Assembly (NCBI RefSeq): GCF_947495665.1
Contig: NZ_CANLZV010000001.1
Span: forward strand, 248,001-312,000
Direction: 5' to 3'
DNA from: an uncultured Sunxiuqinia sp.
GTDB taxonomy: Bacteria; Bacteroidota; Bacteroidia; Bacteroidales; Prolixibacteraceae
DNA length: 64,000 nucleotides
Shown: in pieces, positions 1 to 7,694 of the stretch
How positions within the stretch are numbered: the first letter of the stretch is position 1
Layout of the letters: each line of letters opens with the position of its first letter
Made by a program: the position numbers and the translations under genes
The notes under the pieces: generated by a model
Told to the model about the DNA's origin: nothing
Databases searched by the model: none
The model's input: only the letters and a program-made list of their open reading frames with translations

Positions 1-285
1 GCTGATCATCCAGGTACCGGCCAGCGAACCAATCAGCAACAAAATGAGCATGGAAGGCATGGCCGATCCAATGGTTTTGACGACATGCTGGTTAGTTTCC
101 TCCCATTTTTGGCCATTGCGCCGGACAATGATGCCCGCAATTGTTGCAGCCAATAATAAGGCAATTTGATTTGAGCCTGCCAAGGTGTCTTCAAACACAA
201 AAACATTGATTGTGAGAAGAATTACCAGGCAAACAATGGGTAGCAAAGCCTCCGCTAAAGAGGGTGTTCTGTTTGTCGATACCAT
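1..285 (-). CDS. nhaC: NhaC-type Na+/H+ antiporter, N-terminal part (cut by window edge)
   Basis: The first 95 residues of a membrane antiporter are read from ATG at 285; the rest lies outside the window. The N-terminus (TPSLAEALLPIVCLVILLTI, then SNQIALLLAATIAGII and ILLLIGSLAGTWMIS) has the spacing and wording of NhaC-family Na+/H+ antiporters: a conserved PSL..AL.PI opening, hydrophobic segments at about 12-30, 38-55 and 76-92, and the conserved GSLAGTWM stretch. Such carriers exchange cytoplasmic Na+ for protons at the inner membrane. The gene is divergent from the giant repeat protein starting at 470; the 184 bp between them hold both promoters, of which I see no clean -7 box. Family call is from recognition of the N-terminus only. 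Confidence 0.8.
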   Translation of the reverse strand, partial: MVSTNRTPSLAEALLPIVCLVILLTINVFVFEDTLAGSNQIALLLAATIAGIIVRRNGQKWEETNQHVVKTIGSAMPSMLILLLIGSLAGTWMIS

Positions 286-469
286 TTGGGCTAAAATTTA
301 GGGAGTGCAAATAACGCAATAAATGCTAAAAATTAGAAATTTGCAGGCTCCAATCGACGTTTTGATGGGAAGAATTAATCATTAATTTTAGATAATTTCT
401 TAAATTGTCAGGAAAAGTAAACCGTTATGTTATTTCGCATAGCGGAAAAAAAGAAGGAAAAAGCAAATT

Positions 470-3400
470 ATGCGAATTCAGTTGGGGGTAATTTTCATTC
501 GGACTTTTATGTTACTGTTAAGCTTGGGCGCTTTGGGGGAAGCTTATGCTCAGGAAGGTACTTTTTTGGAAGTGATTGGTCGGTTGAGTACCGATGATGG
601 CAATAACAGTGATGTCAAGATTTTAATTTTAAAAAACGGCGAGGAGCAGGAAACCTTTACGCCGCCTCGTAACGGCCGTTTTCGGTTTGAATTCGATTAC
701 AACAATGAGTTTACCATGACCTTCTTTAAAGACGGTTACTACAAAAAAACGATCATTGTTTCGACCCACATTCCGCAGGAAGTGCTGGATGAAAACAGCG
801 AGTTTCCTCCTTTTGAAATTGACGTGTCACTGGTGCGTGAAATTCCGGGAGTTGACAAAAGTTTTACCTACAAACCTGCCGGAAGGGTTTTTTACAACGG
901 AAGTATTGATAATTTCGATTCTGAAGTTTACTTTTCCGATATTCAACTGGCCGAACAGGCTGCTAATGCCAGGGCACAGGAGCAGGCTTTAACAGAAGAG
1001 CAGCGAGCTGCCCAGGCTCAGCGTGAAGCCGATTATCAACGAGCTATCACTGCAGCCAATAATTTAATTACCGATGAAAATTATGAAGCGGCCATTGAGC
1101 AGCTTCAGCAAGCCAGCAGTCTTTTCCCTGAACGCGATTATCCGCGTGATCGCATTGCGGAGTTAAATGATTTGATGAGTGCCTTGCGATTGGCAGAGGA
1201 AAGACGGCAACAGGCTGATCAGGCTTACCAGGAAAAAATCAGGCAGGCGGATGGCCTGATGACTAGTCAAAATTATGAGCAGGCTCAAAATACTTACCGT
1301 GAAGCATTGGAATTGAAACCGGAAGATGCTTATGCCACGGCTCAGATTACCCGGGCTGAAGAGTTGATGGCTCAGCAGCAATTGGATACTCAATACCAGA
1401 ATTTAATCACACGGGCCGAAGAGTTTTATGCCGAAGGTAGCTTGCAAGATGCCAAAAGTTTATATCAGGAAGCGCTGCAGGTCAAGCCTTCTGAGGCTGC
1501 TTATGTCAATGAACAAATCGCTAAAATAGATACCGAGCTGGCTGCGCAACAGGAGTTGGCTCAGCGGGAAGCGCAGTATAAAGAGTTCATGGAGCAAGGG
1601 GAGCAGGCTTTTGGCAGGGAGAACTACCAGGAAGCTGTTGATGCTTTCCGTCAGGCGTTAACCTTTATGCCCAACGATGAAACAGCGCTGCAACGAATTT
1701 CTGATGCTGAAAACTCTTTGTTGGCCATTCAGAATCGTGAAAATTACAACCAGCAAGTAGCACAGGCAGAAGAAGCATTGAAAGAGGAAGATCTGGGCTT
1801 GGCAAAGTCGCTTTTCAATGAGGCACTAAGCTATTTGCCTGATGAAACTTATCCCAAGGAGCAAATTGCTGAGATTGATAAAACCATGGCTCAGCTGGCT
1901 CAATTCAATCAATTGGTTGAGCAGGCTACGATGTTTGCTAGTCAGGAAGATTTCCAACAGGCCAAGCAGCTTCTGATGCAGGCATTGCTTATTCAGGAAG
2001 ATGAAACGGTGAGAAATCGGGTGCAGGAAATGGATGAGCAACTGGCTCGTATTGCGATGGAAAATGAGTATGCCGACTTGATTAGTCGGGCAGACGAGGC
2101 CATGGCTGGTGAAACTTATGCGCAGGCGAAATCACTCTACACCAAGGCACTGGCATTGAAGGAAGAGGATTATCCGGCGGCACAGATTCGGGAGATTGAT
2201 ACCATTCTGGCCCGACTTGCCGAGCAGCAACAACTGGATGAACAATTCAATACATTGATGACGACAGCAGAAGCTGCTTTTGGTCGTGCCGAATTCCCGG
2301 CGGCACTGGAAAGCTTCAAGGCTGCCCTGGCCATTAAGCCTGAAAATGAGTTGGTGAAAGACCGGATTGCAGCTACCGAAGATCAGATCCTTCAGCTGGA
2401 GCAAAAGCAACAGTTTGATGCCCTGGTTGCACAGGCAGATCAGGCTTTTGAAAGTGAATTGTATGAGCAGGCAAAAACAGCTTATCAGGAGGCTTTGCTT
2501 CTGCTTCCTCAGGAAAGTTATCCGCAAAATCAGCTTGATCGCATTGAGCAGCTTGTGGCACAACTGAAAGCAGAGGAGCAGTTAGCTGCCGACTACCAAG
2601 CGGCAATTGAGGCAGGAGACAACCTGTTGGCTGCTGAAAATTATGTCATGGCCCGAAACAGTTACCAAACGGCTTTGGGGCTGAAGCCGAATGAGGCCTA
2701 TCCGCAGCAAAAAGTATCAGAGATTGATGCTATCTTGGCCCGACTTGAGCAGGAGCGCCTAGCAGCAGAAGCGACACGTGCTGCCTACAACGAGCTTATT
2801 CAGGGGGCGGATGCAGCTCTGACTGCCAAACAATATGCTGAAGCTCGTCAAGGATATGAAGAAGCATTGGGGCTACTTCCGGAGGAAAGTTATCCGCAGG
2901 AACAACTGGCTGAAATTGACCGCCTGGTTGAACAGGAGCGTGAAACTGCCTTTCAAAATGCGATTGCATCGGGCGACCAGTTTTTTCAGTCCGAAAATTA
3001 TAGCGAGTCGAAAAGTGCTTACAGCAGTGCGTTGGAAATAAAGCCGAATGATGCTTATGCGCTGGCTCAGATTGCGCGGATTGGGACGATCTTGGATCAG
3101 TTGGCTCAGAACCAGTTGCAACGCGAAAAGATGCAGCAGGATTACAATGAGAAGATTAAAAATGCTGACTTGGCATTCAATAACTCCCGTTTTGCTGAAG
3201 CCCGAACTTTATACCAGCAAGCCAATACCTTGATGCCGGATGAAACCTATCCGACAGAACAAATGGCTAAGATTGATGCTTTGTTGGCTGAGATCCAGAA
3301 ACAGGAAGAGCTTAACCAAACCTACGCACAAACAATGCGTCAGGCTGAAACGGCTTTTAAAGCAGAACAGCTGGAGGAAGCCTTGCGTCTTTTCCAGGAA

Positions 3401-5032
3401 GCTTCTTCTTACAAACCTGAAGAGCAGTTGCCGATTCAGCGCATTGCTGAAATTGAGCAACTATTGGCCGAGCGGGAAGAACTGGCTCGGCTGGCTGCTG
3501 AAGAAGAGCAACAGCGTTTGGCTGTTTTGCAAGCTAAGCAAGAGCGTTACGATGCAGCCCTGGCTGAAGCACAGCAGGCTTTTGAGCAAAAAGAATATGC
3601 TGATGCCAAGAGACTCCTGGTGGGTGCCCTTACCATTTTCCCGGATGAGCAGTACCCGAAAGACCGCATTGCCCAGATTGACTTGCTGATTGAGCAGGAA
3701 GCTCAGGAACGCATGGCACAGCTTCAAAAGGCGCAGCAGGATTCGCTTTTGCGTGTTATTCAGTTGGCCTACGATCAGAAAGTCGCGGCAGCCGGGCAGG
3801 CCGCTGCCATGGAAGAGTTTCAGAATGCCATTGCTCTTTATGGTGAAGCCAAAGAGATTATTCCGGCCAATTCGCCGGAGCTTGATCGCCGGATTGAGCA
3901 GTTGAAGGAACAGCTGCGTCAGCAGCAAGGACTGGAAGCTAGCTATGCCTTGGCTATTCAGGAAGGTGACCGCTACTTTGAAAGTCAGGCTTGGATGGAT
4001 GCGCAAGCTCAGTACGAAGAAGCATTGACTTATAAGCCTGATGAGACTTATCCGAAAGAGCAACTGTTGCTGGTGAATCAGAAAATTCAGGAGCGGGAGC
4101 TTGCTTACACGGAGGCCATTCGTTTGGGTGATCAGTTGTTTGATGCTGAAAATTGGCAAGCGGCCAAAGAGAAGTATCAGGAAGCCCTGCTGGTAAAACC
4201 GCTGGAAGAATATCCGGCCAATCAGTTGGTGTTAATTGATCAGAAAGAAAAGGAGCGGGTAGTGCTTGTGTCCGAACAAGCTGTAGTTGAAGAGCAGGAG
4301 CCTGCTCCGATGCTGGTTGTTCAAACCAACGACCGGGAGGCTTATAACTCCTACATTGCCTCAGCGGATGAGAATTATGGCAAGCAGGATTACAAGGTGG
4401 CTCAATATTATTACCAGAAAGCGTTGAGTGAGCGTCCGGCTGAAAGTTATCCGAAACAGCGATTGGATGAAATCCGTGAAATTATCAATAAGAGCATGAG
4501 TCAGCAAGAGCTGGCCGATTATGAGAGCGCTATTCTGCAGGCTGATCAGGCTTTTGCCGATAAACAATACCGCATCTCAAAATTCTACTATAACAAAGCG
4601 CTGGAAATTAAATCGTGGGAACAGCATCCTAAAGATCAGCTTCAGGAGATTCAGCGATTGACCAATTCCTTGCTTTCAAAATTGAAGGAAGAGGAATACC
4701 AGGAATTGATTGCGAAGGCTGATGAGGCGTTTGTTCAGCGAAATTATTCGGTGGCCAGAGCTTATTACAACCGGTCGCTTGCGGTGAAGCAAGATGAATC
4801 CTATCCTAAAATCAGGCTGGATGAGGTTGCTGAACAGATTGAGAAGGAGTTGAAAGGTGCCGATGAGCAGGCGTATGAAAAACTGATTGCGGATGGTGAT
4901 CAGGCTATGTTGACCAAAGATTACAGCATGGCGCGTTTTTATTATCAAAAGGCCTTGGGATTAAAGCCACAGGAAAACTATCCGCAACAGCAGTTGGAAA
5001 TTATCAAGGAAAGCCTGAAAGCCACCGAATAA
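470..5032 (+). CDS. giant exported TPR-like repeat protein (about 22 repeats)
   Basis: A 1520-residue protein with a signal peptide (1-27, ending AYA before QEG), a beta-rich globular domain (about 30-155) of the kind found at the start of Bacteroidota envelope proteins, and then about 22 tandem units of 52-75 residues from about 185 to the end. Each unit follows the pattern Y..I..AD.AF....Y..AK..Y..AL.LKP.E.YP..QI.EID..L, i.e. a TPR-like helix pair followed by a coiled linker rich in Q, E and A. No catalytic motif is visible. Repeats 19-22 are more Tyr-rich (YYYQKAL) than the rest, and a proline/acidic break near residues 1265-1290 separates them. It probably forms a long periplasmic or surface scaffold; the binding partner is unknown. 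Monocistronic, followed by the opposing thioredoxin gene. Confidence 0.75.
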   Translation: MRIQLGVIFIRTFMLLLSLGALGEAYAQEGTFLEVIGRLSTDDGNNSDVKILILKNGEEQETFTPPRNGRFRFEFDYNNEFTMTFFKDGYYKKTIIVSTHIPQEVLDENSEFPPFEIDVSLVREIPGVDKSFTYKPAGRVFYNGSIDNFDSEVYFSDIQLAEQAANARAQEQALTEEQRAAQAQREADYQRAITAANNLITDENYEAAIEQLQQASSLFPERDYPRDRIAELNDLMSALRLAEERRQQADQAYQEKIRQADGLMTSQNYEQAQNTYREALELKPEDAYATAQITRAEELMAQQQLDTQYQNLITRAEEFYAEGSLQDAKSLYQEALQVKPSEAAYVNEQIAKIDTELAAQQELAQREAQYKEFMEQGEQAFGRENYQEAVDAFRQALTFMPNDETALQRISDAENSLLAIQNRENYNQQVAQAEEALKEEDLGLAKSLFNEALSYLPDETYPKEQIAEIDKTMAQLAQFNQLVEQATMFASQEDFQQAKQLLMQALLIQEDETVRNRVQEMDEQLARIAMENEYADLISRADEAMAGETYAQAKSLYTKALALKEEDYPAAQIREIDTILARLAEQQQLDEQFNTLMTTAEAAFGRAEFPAALESFKAALAIKPENELVKDRIAATEDQILQLEQKQQFDALVAQADQAFESELYEQAKTAYQEALLLLPQESYPQNQLDRIEQLVAQLKAEEQLAADYQAAIEAGDNLLAAENYVMARNSYQTALGLKPNEAYPQQKVSEIDAILARLEQERLAAEATRAAYNELIQGADAALTAKQYAEARQGYEEALGLLPEESYPQEQLAEIDRLVEQERETAFQNAIASGDQFFQSENYSESKSAYSSALEIKPNDAYALAQIARIGTILDQLAQNQLQREKMQQDYNEKIKNADLAFNNSRFAEARTLYQQANTLMPDETYPTEQMAKIDALLAEIQKQEELNQTYAQTMRQAETAFKAEQLEEALRLFQEASSYKPEEQLPIQRIAEIEQLLAEREELARLAAEEEQQRLAVLQAKQERYDAALAEAQQAFEQKEYADAKRLLVGALTIFPDEQYPKDRIAQIDLLIEQEAQERMAQLQKAQQDSLLRVIQLAYDQKVAAAGQAAAMEEFQNAIALYGEAKEIIPANSPELDRRIEQLKEQLRQQQGLEASYALAIQEGDRYFESQAWMDAQAQYEEALTYKPDETYPKEQLLLVNQKIQERELAYTEAIRLGDQLFDAENWQAAKEKYQEALLVKPLEEYPANQLVLIDQKEKERVVLVSEQAVVEEQEPAPMLVVQTNDREAYNSYIASADENYGKQDYKVAQYYYQKALSERPAESYPKQRLDEIREIINKSMSQQELADYESAILQADQAFADKQYRISKFYYNKALEIKSWEQHPKDQLQEIQRLTNSLLSKLKEEEYQELIAKADEAFVQRNYSVARAYYNRSLAVKQDESYPKIRLDEVAEQIEKELKGADEQAYEKLIADGDQAMLTKDYSMARFYYQKALGLKPQENYPQQQLEIIKESLKATE

Positions 5033-5093
5033 GTGGTTTCATCACATTCTTTTAAAATGAGGATGATTGCTGAGGACAAGCTTTGAGCGGAAG

Positions 5094-5402
5094 TTAATTC
5101 TTATTGATGTAGCGTGTAATGACCGAGCTTAATTCGTTCGGGTCAACAACGCCTTCCGCGATCCACTGAACGTTTCCTTCTTTGAACAGGATGAGTGTCG
5201 GGATACTTTTCACTTGGTAATGGGAAGCAATAAACGGGTTGTTGTCAACATTGACTTTGACGATTCGGATGCTTTCCTTGAAGGTGCTTTTAACTTCCTT
5301 CAGAATAGGTGGGATGGCTTTGCAAGGCTGGCACCAATCAGCATAAAAATCAACTAATACCGGACGTTCTGACTTGATAATACTCTTAAATCTTCGACTC
5401 AT
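5094..5402 (-). CDS. thioredoxin-family protein
   Basis: A 102-residue single-domain thioredoxin with no signal peptide, so cytoplasmic. The redox motif WCQPC lies at residues 23-27 (canonical thioredoxin has WCGPC, so Gly is replaced by Gln), the conserved Asp of the FYAD strand precedes it, and the cis-proline loop SIPT is at 66-69. It reduces protein disulfides or acts in a dedicated thiol relay; the Gln variant will change its redox potential. Its start overlaps by 17 bp the end of the upstream DUF6132-like reading frame, which points to translational coupling. It is not the classical trxA context; the thioredoxin reductase gene lies 16 kb away. Confidence 0.85.
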   Translation of the reverse strand: MSRRFKSIIKSERPVLVDFYADWCQPCKAIPPILKEVKSTFKESIRIVKVNVDNNPFIASHYQVKSIPTLILFKEGNVQWIAEGVVDPNELSSVITRYINKN

Positions 5403-5615
5403 TTTTTTTCTTCTTCATTTGGGTTATGATCATATAAGCCAGGTCACCAACAAGGTACCCTGCAACAGCTCCCCATAAGGTGGAATAGTACCACACGGAT
5501 TTTATGGGGCAACTGCCGGATGTGCATCCGATAAGCTTCCAGTAAATCAATCCACCGAAAGCTCCGGCAAATAAGAAGATTAATTGTATTCGGTATTTTT
5601 TAACGGACCAATCAT
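5386..5615 (-). pseudogene. DUF6132-like small membrane protein, frameshifted near its start
   Basis: Reading leftward, a frame encoding IFLFAGAFGGLIYWKLIGC, TSGSCPIKSVWYYSTLWGA, VAGYLVGDLAYMII and a KKKK tail ends at 5386. It has two hydrophobic segments around a CxxGxC pair and looks like the short Bacteroidota DUF6132 family often placed next to thioredoxins. This frame has no ATG, GTG or TTG before the first upstream stop. An ATG at 5615 (MIGPLKK...) is in the other frame and meets the protein exactly if the run of six A/T at 5596-5601 were seven. So either one base is missing (true mutation or sequencing error in the homopolymer) or expression needs slippage. It overlaps the thioredoxin start by 17 bp. 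Confidence 0.6.
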
Positions 5616-5693
5616 TGATTTTTAAGTTTAAACATCGTTGAGCTTGATTGGTTTTTAAATCTTAATCGATAATAATGATGAGTGATAGATTTG

Positions 5694-5736
5694 ATAAAAA
5701 AAGAAAAGGTTGTCAAAAATGAATTGACAACCTTTT
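5694..5736 (-). terminator. terminator of the SRP RNA-tRNA cluster
   Basis: Perfect 13-bp inverted repeat (AAAAGGTTGTCAA at 5704-5716 with its complement at 5724-5736) directly after tRNA-Gly; on the minus strand it is followed by a T-rich tract (5694-5702). Confidence 0.85.
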
Positions 5737-5742
5737 AAGTTG

Positions 5743-5815
5743 AGCGGGAGACGAGATTCAAACTCGCGACCCTTAGCTTGGAAGGCTAATGCTCTATCAG
5801 CTGAGCTACTCCCGC
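5743..5815 (-). tRNA. tRNA-Gly (anticodon TCC)
   Basis: 73-nt cloverleaf: acceptor GCGGGAG pairing with CTCCCGC, D-arm AGCTCAGCTGATAGAGC, anticodon loop CTTCCAA (TCC), TpsiC loop GTTTGAATC. CCA is not encoded. Last RNA of the cluster before the terminator. Confidence 0.97.
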
Positions 5816-5860
5816 AAATAGTGAAATTCCAAACTTTGGACTTTGAAATTTCTGATGTTG

Positions 5861-5943
5861 TGGGGAGAGCAGGATTCGAACCTACGAAGTCATAAGACAG
5901 CAGATTTACAGTCTGCCCCAGTTGGCCGCTTTGGTATCTCCCC
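5861..5943 (-). tRNA. tRNA-Tyr (anticodon GTA)
   Basis: 83-nt tRNA with a long variable arm, as expected for bacterial tRNA-Tyr. Acceptor GGGGAGA pairs with TCTCCCC; anticodon arm CAGACTGTAAATCTG gives GTA; TpsiC loop GGTTCGAATCC. Confidence 0.97.
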
Positions 5944-6093
5944 ATTTGAATATCAGAAGGATAGAATTTTGGAGGATTTGAATTTTCGCTATAAAAAATG
6001 CAAATCGTTATTCAACTTCATCAATTCGTCAATACTTTTTGAACTTTGGTCGTAAAAATAGACAATTGCTTGTTTGATTTTACGCTTTTTATG

Positions 6094-6167
6094 AGCCGAA
6101 TCTCAGATTCGAACTGAGGACCCCGAGATTACAAATCACGTGCTCTGGCCAACTGAGCTAATTCGGC
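6094..6167 (-). tRNA. tRNA-Thr (anticodon TGT)
   Basis: 74-nt cloverleaf, acceptor GCCGAAT/ATTCGGC, anticodon loop TTTGTAA (TGT), TpsiC loop GTTCGAATC. It starts directly after the SRP RNA and is presumably cut from the same transcript. Confidence 0.97.
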
Positions 6168-6270
6168 AGGTGGGTAAGCTACCTGTGTCGCACCGCTACA
6201 ACCACCTACCCTTGCTGCCTTCCGACCCTGGGGGGATTCAGCGGGAGCTGGTCGCACAGGACTTACCCGG
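6168..6270 (-). ncRNA. ffs: small signal recognition particle RNA (4.5S-type)
   Basis: The minus strand carries the conserved SRP core: the apical GGAA tetraloop in GGTCGGAAGGCAGCAAGGG with the symmetric internal loops, and a long stem formed by GGGTAAGTCCTGTGCG near the 5' end with CGACACAGGTAGCTTACCC near the 3' end. This is helix 8 with the short bacterial form, about 100 nt. It binds Ffh for co-translational membrane targeting. A near-consensus promoter places the start at about 6269. The three tRNAs Thr, Tyr and Gly follow without terminators, so this is one stable-RNA operon. Confidence 0.92.
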
Positions 6271-6273
6271 CGA

Positions 6274-6304
6274 CAAAAGTAGAAAAAATTGTATTCTTCG
6301 CAAA
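6274..6304 (-). promoter_or_regulatory. promoter of the SRP RNA-tRNA operon
   Basis: On the minus strand TTTG (6304-6301), a 19-bp spacer, then TACTTTTG (6281-6274). This is the full Bacteroidota -33/-7 consensus (TTTG / TAnnTTTG). The predicted start is 4-5 nt further on, at the first base of the SRP RNA. Confidence 0.85.
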
Positions 6305-6342
6305 CGAAATTTGCGTTCTCGTTAATTCTTGCTAAAATGGCA

Positions 6343-6385
6343 TAAAAAAAAGAGTCAAAATCGGGTGTGATTTTGACTCTTTTTT
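6343..6385 (-). terminator. terminator after tRNA-Arg
   Basis: Inverted repeat AGAGTCAAAATC (6351-6362) with GATTTTGACTCT (6369-6380); on the minus strand it is followed by a run of T (6350-6344). T/A-rich tracts on both sides make it potentially bidirectional. Confidence 0.85.
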
Positions 6386-6389
6386 CGAG

Positions 6390-6463
6390 TGAACCTGAAG
6401 GGACTCGAACCCCTAACCTCCTGATCCGTAGTCAGGTGCTCTATCCAATTAAGCTACAGGTCC
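6390..6463 (-). tRNA. tRNA-Arg (anticodon ACG)
   Basis: 74-nt cloverleaf, acceptor GGACCTG/CAGGTTC, anticodon arm CTGACTACGGATCAG (ACG, presumably modified to inosine), TpsiC loop GGTTCGAGTCC. It has its own promoter and terminator, separate from the neighbouring SRP RNA operon. Confidence 0.97.
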
Positions 6464-6478
6464 TTTGCAAATGCGATG

Positions 6479-6511
6479 CAAATATAGCACATTTTTGAAG
6501 AAACGGTCAAA
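6479..6511 (-). promoter_or_regulatory. promoter of tRNA-Arg
   Basis: Minus-strand TTTG (6511-6508), 21-bp spacer, TATATTTG (6486-6479); the start would lie about 10 nt before the mature tRNA. Confidence 0.75.
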
Positions 6512-6529
6512 TTATTTTGACCTTTTTTC

Positions 6530-6826
6530 TCATTTATATTTTCTCATTTTATCGTCAATAGTTACATCTTCCTGAAAAACAGTTTGTATCTTGATGTAGG
6601 TCATTAACTTTTCGGTGCCATTATTTTTCAATTCCTGGTGGATTTGTTTGACCAAGTCCATTAATTCGTCAAATTTTCCTTCAATAACGGTCTCAAAAGG
6701 GCATACTTGGTAGGTTAAGCCGGATTGTTCGATGAGCTTTATGGCAACATCCACCAAATCGTAGCTATTTTTTCCTTCAGCTTGTGGAAGCACTTGCAGG
6801 GCCAGGTTAATTTTATTCTCTGTCAT
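6530..6826 (-). CDS. MTH1187/YkoF-like thiamine-binding protein
   Basis: A 98-residue cytoplasmic protein of the DUF77 (thiamine-binding, MTH1187) family: opening beta strand INLALQVLPQAEG, then VDVAIKLIEQSGL, the conserved core PFETVIEGKFDELMDLV and a closing strand MTYIKIQTVF. The family forms ferredoxin-like dimers or tetramers that bind thiamine or related pyrimidines; the cellular role is not well defined. The start overlaps the end of the upstream gene by 14 bp, so the two are translationally coupled. Confidence 0.8.
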   Translation of the reverse strand: MTENKINLALQVLPQAEGKNSYDLVDVAIKLIEQSGLTYQVCPFETVIEGKFDELMDLVKQIHQELKNNGTEKLMTYIKIQTVFQEDVTIDDKMRKYK

Positions 6827-7550
6827 TATTATTCTTATTTATAAATTCTTGAATTTCTTCAATCGATAGTTTCTTCACGTTGGTGATAATTACATTTTCG
6901 CTCAAGAAATTGCCATATTGGTTGCATTCGTCAATGAACGATTTGAAAGTGGTGTGTAAGTTCTGTTTGAGCGGAAACAGAAAAATGGCAGTGGCTATAG
7001 GGCCTTGAAAATTGATTTCTTCCAGCTCTCCTTCACTTTCCTTCAGAAAAAATTGAAATTCACTCTCCACCAGTTTTTGCTGTGTTTCGTTGAAGGCCGC
7101 GACCGGCGTTTCGTGCAGTAAGGCCGCAAAATAGCGGATGTTTTGTCCTTTGCCACCCAATCCGGTTGAGATGAACACTTGTTGTTCGCCCAGCAACGAG
7201 CTTTGAATGACCATTCGGCTTTCCTGCAGGGCAAGCACCGACCAGCTTTTGATTTCATCGGATGCTTGTTTCTGGAACGCTTCAATGGTTCGAAAGGCTT
7301 CCACATTGTCGAGACCTGCCAGTTGAACAAGTAGTTTCTTTTTGTCTTCCAGGCTTATTGCCGGGTCGTACAGGTCTTTGCTGGCTTGGGGGAGTAGCGA
7401 CTCATCCGGTTTTTCATTTCGTTGTTTTCGAGCCATATCAAAATAAGCCATCTGCAGTTCAATATCAATTTGCTCTTCCAGGATATTGAAATCTTCCGGC
7501 AGCTTATTGATGGCATCTTGTATGTGTTTCAAGTTGTTCTCGTCTTTCAT
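6813..7550 (-). CDS. conserved protein of unknown function, coupled to thiamine-binding protein
   Basis: A 245-residue soluble protein without signal peptide or membrane segment. Residues 1-60 are acidic and helical; the middle contains a run of helices like a HEAT-type module (LEDKKKLLVQLAGL, VEAFRTIEAFQK, EIKSWSVLALQESR) followed by a glycine loop STGLGGKGQNIRYF and a beta-rich C-terminal half. I do not recognise a named family. Its last 14 bp overlap the thiamine-binding protein, so they are made together and may act together. A TAACTTTG -7 box lies 20 bp upstream. Confidence 0.65.
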   Translation of the reverse strand: MKDENNLKHIQDAINKLPEDFNILEEQIDIELQMAYFDMARKQRNEKPDESLLPQASKDLYDPAISLEDKKKLLVQLAGLDNVEAFRTIEAFQKQASDEIKSWSVLALQESRMVIQSSLLGEQQVFISTGLGGKGQNIRYFAALLHETPVAAFNETQQKLVESEFQFFLKESEGELEEINFQGPIATAIFLFPLKQNLHTTFKSFIDECNQYGNFLSENVIITNVKKLSIEEIQEFINKNNNDRE

Positions 7551-7569
7551 GGCTATTTCCTTCTATTTA

Positions 7570-7577
7570 CAAAGTTA
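7570..7577 (-). promoter_or_regulatory. -7 box for the 7550-6530 gene pair
   Basis: Minus-strand TAACTTTG fits TAnnTTTG; no convincing -33 element at 18-21 bp. Predicted leader about 15 nt. Confidence 0.45.
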
Positions 7578-7640
7578 ACGTAATCCCAAAATCCGGCACG
7601 GCTTTTCCTTTATTTTTCAATTCTTTTTATAAAACTTGAA

Positions 7641-7648
7641 TATCTTTG
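7641..7648 (+). promoter_or_regulatory. -7 box for feoB
   Basis: TATCTTTG fits TAnnTTTG; predicted start near 7653, leaving a leader of about 42 nt before the GTG start. The -33 side is only T-rich. No Fur box is recognisable. Confidence 0.55.
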
Positions 7649-7694
7649 CACCGTTATTTTAATTTAATTCAAATTAGCATAGAGGAAACAGTGG

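Noticed and set aside
3461-4159. 232-residue minus-strand reading frame inside the giant repeat gene
   Set aside because: It is a mirror of the repetitive plus-strand coding sequence, like several other minus-strand frames in 1100-5000; it has no start context or recognisable domain.
5655-5945. 96-residue minus-strand ORF
   Set aside because: It spans tRNA-Tyr and tRNA-Gly and is an artefact of tRNA sequence.
6506-6523. GGTCAAATTATTTTGACC hairpin as terminator of the thiamine-binding protein gene
   Set aside because: On the minus strand it is followed by GTTTCTTC, not a T-run; it overlaps the -33 element of the tRNA-Arg promoter. On the plus strand it has a T6 but no gene upstream to terminate.
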